Assembly (NCBI GenBank): GCA_002708205.1
Contig: PAMR01000006.1
Span: forward strand, 3,533 to 13,801
Length of the DNA stretch: 10,269 nucleotides
From: Gammaproteobacteria bacterium
Lineage (GTDB): Bacteria > Pseudomonadota > Gammaproteobacteria > Pseudomonadales > Azotimanducaceae
Direction of reading: 5' to 3'
The notes under the pieces are model-generated. The model had not been told where the DNA came from. It did no database searches and was given only the letters and a program-made list of their open reading frames with translations. Made by a program: the position numbers and the translations under genes. Position 1 is the first letter of the stretch, and each line of letters starts with the position of its first letter. Below are positions 9,201 through 10,269 of this stretch, one piece after another.

Positions 9201-10269
9201 AATGGAAGCTCGCGCCAACGCCATTCGCGGCCCATTAAGTCTGGAAGGGGGTCTTCGCGTTGGAGAAGAGCGGTTCCTGACAAATCCGGTTACATTACCC
9301 ACAGAATACAACTATCCACTAGCAGACGGTTCATTCTCCAGCCTTGTCGAAGAATCCCCCTATGACTGGATTGTGGATGAGGATGCGAGAGTTGAATTCG
9401 GACTAGAAGCAACGCCAACTCAAGAGCAAACAGATGCGACGAAATGGCTTGTGTTGACGGATAATGCAGCTAATCACCGAAATGCCGATTACGGTGAACG
9501 CGATGGATTTGATCCGAGATTTAACGACTATCCGTACTTCTTCACATTATTGAACACCGTGGATCCGGCCCTTGATATCGACGTTGCAAAGATTTCAAGT
9601 AATATCTTGTCCTGGGATGACGCGACCGGCTACAAAATCGACTATCCACACACAGAGGTCGATGTACGCGGAACACCAGATCCAACACAAACCACGAATA
9701 TTGGTGAGTTAAGTTGGGAAGAAGCAACAATCCAGATTGGTGGCACGCCACATGAACGAGAAGTCTGGCATATTAACCTTGCAAGAGAAGATGGCAATTA
9801 TCTAACAACGGCTGATCTGGTAGCTGACTGCAACAGCAATATGGTTGACTGCTTCAGTTATACCGTCAGCGAAAATGATTCCACCATTGGCCAGGTTGCT
9901 ATTGGACTTACAAACCTCATCAACGCTAACGGGCACTATGATGCCGAATACCGAATCAGCTTAACCGGCGATAGCCGAATCCTAATACGCAACACAAACA
10001 ACACCTCATTCAACATTGACTATTTCGGAGTAACGCAAAGCCCTGACAATGCCGTCAATGCCACAAGTAGTGTTCGCGGTATTGGTGATTTCACTGACAC
10101 TTCCGTGCAAGATGCAATATGGACAGACACCTCAATCATTTGGGATTGGGGTGTGGCAAACGGACCAGATAGTGAGTGGGAACTCGTATTCAATGCCAAC
10201 GATAACATTTGGGGGTTAAGTGCAACCCAGAACCCTGCTTCCAGCAGTCATTCTGTGCTGGAGCAGTTA
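1..10269 (+). CDS. Giant multidomain surface/secreted protein (Calx-beta, PPC and repeated W-modules), internal fragment open at both ends
   Basis: Frame 1 is stop-free for all 3,423 codons, so this is an internal piece of a larger gene; the piece alone would be about 370 kDa. Order of parts by residue: RTX-like signature and Calx-beta-like domains (1-330), mixed modules (393-917), PPC-like domain (918-1093), half PPC domain (1115-1170), eleven-module array (1191-2320), non-modular stretch (2321-2622), four modules (2623-3018), Calx-type strand with acidic segment (3019-3236), two modules (3237-3345 and 3377-end). The protein is acidic: residues 2001-2100 contain 11 Asp/Glu against 3 Lys/Arg. 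It has only ten Cys, all in close pairs. No transmembrane segment or catalytic motif is seen. Known relatives of these domains are exported, often by type I secretion, and act as calcium-dependent adhesins or scaffolds; that role is inferred. The signal for export, the start and any C-terminal anchor lie outside the window. I am sure of the coding call, moderately sure of surface location, and unsure of function. Confidence 0.97.
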   Translation, partial: MSLELVGGRGSDTFNSGGNDGQPIYVVSNDLQGHSGLIDHGVSSLDERFNQIYVQDISAKVTDNDEPEVVITVPQSGLMVFEDNPAYEGILASTYEIVLTRAPIRTVTVTATPTRDRESDIAAGGKSISMGRESNSASASGDGVTVQFNRANWFVPQTVHIFAQTDELAEGRKRIIIQHSVAEGDNPDDGVGYDQLALESIEVDIIDNDAADVVIVELESPLVGSNADGRTQVAEYNPTNGAPIGFASDLYQVILSRPPPEVVEIAITSDDQIATTGSGCSNALDIITLGGNGSDYKEICVTAENDTDNERSHYGRITHVIDADDFSDYLALEKDDILKALAAEFNRDVSGHLTAEIVEITENGNTTKIIRLDSKLPFNVTAENAAVSDSIKAYSGTTTIAPNDGNNIIEGDRWTLGINSQEYTYTADDPNDITSTAVVDGILNAISCGNQDCSTNVLAIAENNGQIELTVDTLDNVSFENGQSLYIHGLVSNSTLNDDLNGQVVVATSVTDVTTTTQAITIDSPWSASYSLGFAITNAEAHDFNNYVNKIKLTVDTSSQLTAGDQIYITSINALANEGSDEEVLAEKLNNKRFTVLDVVAEDDGAGNIDHYIVIDAGWEGAYTQPVASQNNGTVVAGSVASTWANRDANGNLEITPTVDPYVLTWGVTAAADAANNSNESAATDRKAEDVTPSLSVDPWYSQLDLAVTANSVNEGDTWRVDVDYGLFADPISYGYTAGAGHATRNPRHVDVTIYDDDAPGVIVEQTNGDTRVTEPTTSSIVGEGNVIQVTPAISVSSDNSSRYAITNLEVSVNGQLVDANTANIIWHFNDDTHETHDFGAISFALVGQVSEGQHWEIAIQSNSAHSTELVAAYTVEQNKTLINVRDELLNQINSWNNVSAAKPEDGDEWRFVGTFGSAIIGETDDLHDRHSTAQDLDLSEWNDNYDRKIASSDTLPHITINGTGDGNVDLYQFEVSEESLVANSGSLQFAADIDGGFNYGDKVLWANRLSLYQLDEEVTADPDDPRILRIAGDGISAITEGALGSETWIDDFISYEITEAGTYYVEVDAWYPTSGGIPAGVDYQLHVSLEGHSTGRFVFAPEPIAKTMEALVDTGQDIDNSDDFYTLFNADIGNGLTNANAVDSNIPYVMVKGTGNGLYDYYAFTVTDAQADPTEGLVDNPTTEVEAPQYYAVATLELTGDVNEGDEWKIGLRDRIHVHTATASDTLTTIAEALETKILNDGSHAGRYTVDTLGPVITITGIRDPNADQSDEGRDKDFTLRHANDADDHMGVRQIITDAGAVSRVLSSITTDGAGNHAQFGVAEITIVNAGSVGDQWAVTITPQLGPAVQQSYAVTANDDEGDVAQQLAGVLNGQAGITATSNGDVITVQDDNSPISVVVSITSAAPTGTAEITGTPDDPGTVKWDEVTFSFDEIRNGETWTITLDGETPFIYKTLSATDDVAGQMQTLINNGSVYNATATNDDRLTVVRANDNTPFFASVDLTPAGNISDAVDPAVANNTYVITFDGTGESLTSVGIDQTWTLELTANGNTVSANAVGSNNSINGMVNKLRMQVDALAAYSAVRSDDNTNTLVITRNDANAVTFNLSTTQSNFINQLSQAAVIAIGNYVKTGDTHQLIYNNSVVAESSDTNSSAIASEFNADISSHLDYQPIDLDGNELTVMTSNVDANFAPIVRTVRSLDRPTPSSVVTAKAFELTGNPVENETLTFTIDGTDFDHQITGSDTLNSVAEGIASEIHQDADYAAYGLNGHVVVVPMTANTIPVVSMTTTNTGITVTPVGALDATILTIDDSLVDDDRWYIDVANNDELHDGTTSGYEITQAQATGNDTASVAENMAASWLGVENWERNQISQGANLIIVRASGTNLTDARNVEIDRYSSVSSKDGIQVDLSGAISLHDWWSLDVTVNGTSSEISNHQVAAGNTTLSDVTSAISTSIDSNNNYHSLAAPNDGTIWFTREGQEDITNAITAVTEFVPTIPAPSIKHLTLTENSNNGDIWSIAVPNTVASPITYTATGTSIETIADELASSIANDGNNQYDAITVTKSSEEVDLYILRTDGTNFGVNSSVSLPAGHLSSAVVLSGEVQRYWKHELSIESSSPADLAGSRETWKITLDGEVVSAVPTQGDTEADILAEIKTSIDSNLNLDSTTVAGNPITIIHNDGSRVGAEVMSISDIVQERNQAYVLDDNASTSITEEHYTAYEIPIAGNIIAGQIWTIEVDGTQYSATAGKNKQWFSASYRIGLDLQSEINNDPLSVVSATIDLTQDNTSGNYYTILTLAPRDDGGLPNPFSVGVSTAPAIDQLATVLLDIDDTQLITGIIPYGFRTIDIGLTTLTLPDYLGYTIYPTLELELVENDGNDNLTITPEVPLYTNEAAGCDEVVETCLTDTDDGSNHAYDPMMQYALEANESNEHYRVKVGSRFEFNDTTFFGNTHGLVNWDFGVANGASYQLNTSIENHDYNEDAIELVGKKIHGISDSWLGIEATITDYLPEYHQYVVNIDGDSPSRFDNLVEELINEPAAFEVVETYSTYADCGVDPSNLPCDPTSHPIVDSYTVKLSDKPDDTVIFDAESIATRTYDSDEAFNPDAGFGENNDLQTRTATQRVMVHLGGTPTVGETLQLKLLSIDNPTDLTPFTETVFTHVVSPGLDFQTWQTDAVGHGFVDPVVYESQTIAIEIDDSDPNQPISGDIILTLTGGDVVTHAIADGETNAQIANALVTLIDQLAGYTARIETSNDNHIVITHVGTFDLESTEPDNVEINQLSTDYSLLIEHPSKAFFTEFVVETLSDRNDPNSESVLASSSHAIKSQSMAIKLAGGTNNQVNVVLTDSSTNHVTTLEYPVTSEQDDAAIANGLVELIDALPSYTAELDSTIENKIIVSHLGSFSIDLEVDEVLTRHPATEINFEFSGTPGIAERWVASFEWVANDSSINTYEAEYTVQYRDTLADILDGIYSSILAEAESSQEFATIFQNIDISAVGRTLSITNKDEYHFDVTIEVDNSSDSAARIVPQLVFDSNNDDWKNGRQVYVIAIDDDVIDGGDTLAFPAMEARANAIRGPLSLEGGLRVGEERFLTNPVTLPTEYNYPLADGSFSSLVEESPYDWIVDEDARVEFGLEATPTQEQTDATKWLVLTDNAANHRNADYGERDGFDPRFNDYPYFFTLLNTVDPALDIDVAKISSNILSWDDATGYKIDYPHTEVDVRGTPDPTQTTNIGELSWEEATIQIGGTPHEREVWHINLAREDGNYLTTADLVADCNSNMVDCFSYTVSENDSTIGQVAIGLTNLINANGHYDAEYRISLTGDSRILIRNTNNTSFNIDYFGVTQSPDNAVNATSSVRGIGDFTDTSVQDAIWTDTSIIWDWGVANGPDSEWELVFNANDNIWGLSATQNPASSSHSVLEQL
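202..633 (+). other. Calx-beta-like domain 2
   Basis: Residues 68-211 show the usual Calx-beta order. The domain opens with a strand ending at an acidic FED at 81-83. A Y-E-I-V-L-T strand with a P-I-R-T-V-T-V turn follows at about 95-110. Next comes an NRANWFVPQTVHIFAQTDEL strand pair at about 149-168, matching the common form W-x-x-P-Q-x-V-x-I-x-A-x-x-D. Last is an EGRKRIIIQHSV strand, and the domain closes on VDIIDNDAAD at 203-212. The family binds calcium through acidic loops at the domain ends and stabilises rod-like extracellular proteins. At about 145 residues it is longer than the usual 90-110. The extra length is a Ser/Gly-rich loop near residues 121-142. Confidence 0.7.
634..1170 (+). 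other. Calx-beta-like domain 3 running into a W-module-type helix and strands
   Basis: Residues 212-330 start like a Calx-beta domain. There is a VVIVE strand after DNDAAD, a Y-Q-V-I-L-S-R-P strand at about 250-257, and EICVTAENDTDNERSHYGRITHVI at about 298-321, the equivalent of the V-x-V-x-A-x-N-D strand. A Cys pair (280 and 300) brackets a loop plus strand. Instead of the expected closing D-N-D strand, residues 335-373 continue with an I-L-K-A-L-A-A-E-F helix, an L-T-A-E-I strand and an I-I-R-L-D strand, which is the second half of the W-module seen elsewhere. The piece therefore looks like a hybrid of the two domain types. Residues 374-390 are linker. Confidence 0.5.
1174..1911 (+). repeat. 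W-modules 1 and 2 with an unassigned segment between them
   Basis: Module 1 (residues about 393-480) has the EGDRWTLGI turn with Trp at 414, the strand YTYTA at 423-427, a helix around 437-447, and a closing IELTV strand near 467-471. A Cys pair (448 and 453) closes a six-residue loop just after the helix. Residues 481-549 are strand-like but match neither the module nor Calx-beta. Module 2 (residues about 550-637) begins KIKLTV, has AGDQIYITS where the Trp is replaced by Ile, then a helix VLAEKLNN, a strand FTVLDVV and a closing strand YIVID. Boundaries are approximate because copies share pattern rather than close identity. Confidence 0.55.
1912..2505 (+). other. Linker, truncated W-module 3 fused to a Calx-beta closing strand, second linker
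   Basis: Residues 638-701 and 778-835 are polar, strand-prone and not assignable to a family. Between them, residues 702-740 start as a W-module (LDLAVTANSVNEGDTWRVDV, Trp 719, then YGYTA). Where the helix should come, the chain instead passes to VDVTIYDDDAPGVIVEQ at 750-766. That is the closing strand, acidic turn (Asp 756-758) and next-domain opening of a Calx-beta-type repeat. This is the reverse of the hybrid at residues 212-373, where a Calx-beta domain passes into the second half of a module. Confidence 0.45.
2506..2751 (+). repeat. W-module 4
   Basis: Residues 836-917. The first strand is AISFALVG, the turn is SEGQHWEIAI with Trp 856, the third strand is VAAYTVEQ, and the helix is LINVRDELLNQINSW (about 882-896). 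The end differs from other copies: a second acidic-Trp turn, DGDEWRFVG at 907-915, replaces the usual closing strand and leads directly into the GTFGSAIIGE opening of the PPC-type cassette. Confidence 0.55.
2752..3279 (+). other. PPC-like beta-sandwich domain with its leader segment
   Basis: Residues 918-1093. A leader (TAQDLD at 933-938, then an Asn/Asp-rich stretch) precedes LPHITINGTGDGNVDLYQFE at 956-975, which matches the start of PPC-like (pre-peptidase C-terminal) domains: G-x-G-D-x-D-x-Y-x-F. The middle strands LQFAADID and LSLYQLD follow. The characteristic end is present: ISYEITEAGTYYVEVDAW (about 1055-1072) and DYQLHVSLEG (1083-1092). In known proteins this fold lies beside secreted peptidases or within large surface proteins, and it helps binding or stability rather than catalysis. 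At about 140 residues it is longer than a minimal PPC domain because of an Asp-rich loop around 1018-1050. This is the best-supported single domain in the window. Confidence 0.72.
3280..3570 (+). other. N-terminal half of a second PPC-like domain
   Basis: Residues 1115-1170 repeat the leader and first strands of the preceding PPC domain. TGQDID (1115-1120) corresponds to TAQDLD, NADIGN to DRKIAS, and IPYVMVKGTGNGLYDYYAFT to LPHITINGTGDGNVDLYQFE. The second half (aGTYYVEV and the Y-x-L-x-V end) is missing. After about 20 residues of Asp/Pro/Glu-rich linker the chain enters W-module 5. Either the domain has been truncated, or the module array occupies the place of the rest. Confidence 0.55.
3571..6960 (+). 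repeat. Array of eleven W-modules (5-15)
   Basis: Approximate residue limits are: 5, 1191-1285; 6, 1321-1412; 7, 1424-1510; 8, 1521-1613; 9, 1621-1703; 10, 1711-1800; 11, 1803-1903; 12, 1905-1998; 13, 2002-2094; 14, 2107-2196; 15, 2221-2320. The anchor Trp is at 1209, 1338, 1442, 1543, 1820, 1922, 2019, 2131 and 2237; modules 9 and 10 have His and Leu instead. The mean spacing from 1209 to 2237 is about 103 residues. Each copy has a first strand, a D/E-x-W turn and second strand (for example GETWTITLDG), usually a Y-x-x-T/A strand, a helix with I-A-x-x-L-x-x-x-I or similar (for example TLTTIAEALETKI), a Y-x-A-type strand and a closing I-x-I/V-type strand. I infer a beta-beta-beta-alpha-beta-beta arrangement. 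Copies are strongly diverged in protein and DNA. I do not recognise the family; the pattern loosely recalls repeats in phage tail and other large surface proteins. Confidence 0.65.
6961..7866 (+). other. Mostly non-modular region with two Cys pairs
   Basis: Residues 2321-2622 hold no full W-module. Visible elements are long strand-like runs around 2325-2378, Cys pair 2399/2406 in an acidic loop, the motif VNWDFGVANG at 2458-2467 (echoed near the window end), and a weak half-module around 2496-2546 (ISDSWLGIEA, then a helix NLVEELIN). After these come Cys pair 2555/2564 in a Pro/Asp loop and a Calx-beta-like first half at about 2572-2600 (D-S-Y-T-V-K-L-S-D-K-P), followed by an Asp/Asn-rich lead into module 16. 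It may hold a distinct functional domain, but nothing identifies one. Confidence 0.4.
7867..9054 (+). repeat. W-modules 16-19, including a tandem duplicate pair
   Basis: Module 16 (about 2623-2690) keeps the first strand and GE turn (GGTPTVGETLQLKL, Leu instead of Trp), but the expected helix region is replaced by HVVSPGLDFQTWQTDAVG. Modules 17 (about 2691-2775) and 18 (about 2828-2915) are the most alike in the window: IANALVTLIDQLAGYTA against IANGLVELIDALPSYTA, then HIVITHVGTFDLE against KIIVSHLGSFSID. Neither has the Trp. Between them, 2776-2827 is polar linker. Module 19 (about 2921-3018) restores Trp at 2937 (IAERWVASF), with strand YEAEYTVQ, helix LADILDGIYSSIL and closing strand TLSITN. 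Confidence 0.6.
9055..9708 (+). other. Calx-beta-type strand followed by an acidic, aromatic-rich segment
   Basis: Residues 3019-3236. NNDDWKNGRQVYVIAIDDDV at about 3037-3056 fits the Calx-beta strand W-x-x-x-Q-x-V-x-V-x-A-x-D-D, with Asp 3053-3055, and continues into IDGGDT. The expected closing strand and D-N-D turn do not follow. Instead there is a segment rich in Pro, Tyr, Phe, Asp and Glu (for example EESPYDWIVDEDAR near 3117-3130 and FDPRFNDYPYFFTLLN near 3170-3185), then a strand-like linker into module 20. No family is recognised for this part; it may be a separate small domain inserted at the Calx-beta turn. Confidence 0.4.
9709..10035 (+). repeat. W-module 20
   Basis: Residues 3237-3345. 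First strand ATIQIGG, turn REVWHINL with Trp 3256, third strand FSYTVSE, helix TIGQVAIGLTNLINAN (about 3295-3310), strand YDAEYRIS, closing strand RILIRN, then NTSFNIDYFG. A loop of about 25 residues with Cys pair 3277/3284 is inserted between the second and third strands, where most copies have a short turn. This makes the module about 109 residues. Confidence 0.6.
10129..10269 (+). repeat. W-module 21, cut by the window end
   Basis: Residues 3377-3423. SIIWDWGVANGPDSEWELVF gives a first strand and acidic-Trp turn (Trp 3393), NIWGLSAT gives the third strand, and SSSHSVLEQL looks like the start of the helix. The remaining strands must lie downstream, which shows that the repeat series continues past the window. 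Residues 3346-3376 before it are polar linker. Confidence 0.5.

Overview
The whole 10,269-base window lies inside one enormous protein-coding gene on the + strand. Reading frame 1 (first base = first codon position) has no stop in 3,423 consecutive codons and is open at both ends, so neither the start codon nor the stop codon is here. Every line translates into a coherent, strand-rich, Asp/Asn/Thr/Ser-rich and Lys/Cys-poor sequence. No second gene, RNA gene, promoter, terminator, insertion sequence or CRISPR array is supported. Shorter open frames on either strand are shadows of this gene.

The product is a giant multidomain protein of the kind bacteria put on the cell surface or secrete. It is a string of beta-rich domains. 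Residues 1-330 carry Calx-beta-like domains, preceded by a single RTX-like GGxGxDxF signature. Residues 393-917 hold scattered copies of a recurring module of about 85-110 residues, mixed with Calx-beta fragments. Residues 918-1093 form a pre-peptidase C-terminal (PPC)-like beta-sandwich, followed by the N-terminal half of a second one (about 1115-1170). Residues 1191-2320 are a nearly uninterrupted array of eleven modules. Residues 2321-2622 are mostly non-modular. Residues 2623-3018 hold four more modules, including one clear tandem duplicate. Residues 3019-3236 hold a Calx-beta-type strand and an acidic, aromatic-rich segment. Residues 3237-3345 and 3377 to the window end are two further modules, the last one cut off.

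The recurring module, called the W-module here, is the least familiar element. Its pattern is: hydrophobic strand, G/E-D/E-x-Trp turn, second strand with a D-G turn, Y-x-x-T/A strand, a short helix of the type I-A-x-x-L-x-x-x-I, a Y-x-A strand, and a final n-x-I-x-I strand. I count 21 copies, the last partial. Fifteen keep the Trp. I do not recognise it as a named family.

The ten cysteines of the 3,423 residues all fall in five close pairs, which fits disulfide-closed loops in an exported protein. Calx-beta and PPC domains, acidity and the Asp-rich turns point to a calcium-stabilised extracellular adhesin or scaffold. That role is inference: no catalytic domain or substrate-binding signature is visible. 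The organism is very probably a free-living, perhaps aquatic, bacterium with middling GC content. Such proteins occur in Planctomycetota, Gammaproteobacteria, Desulfobacterota and other groups, and this window alone cannot choose among them.
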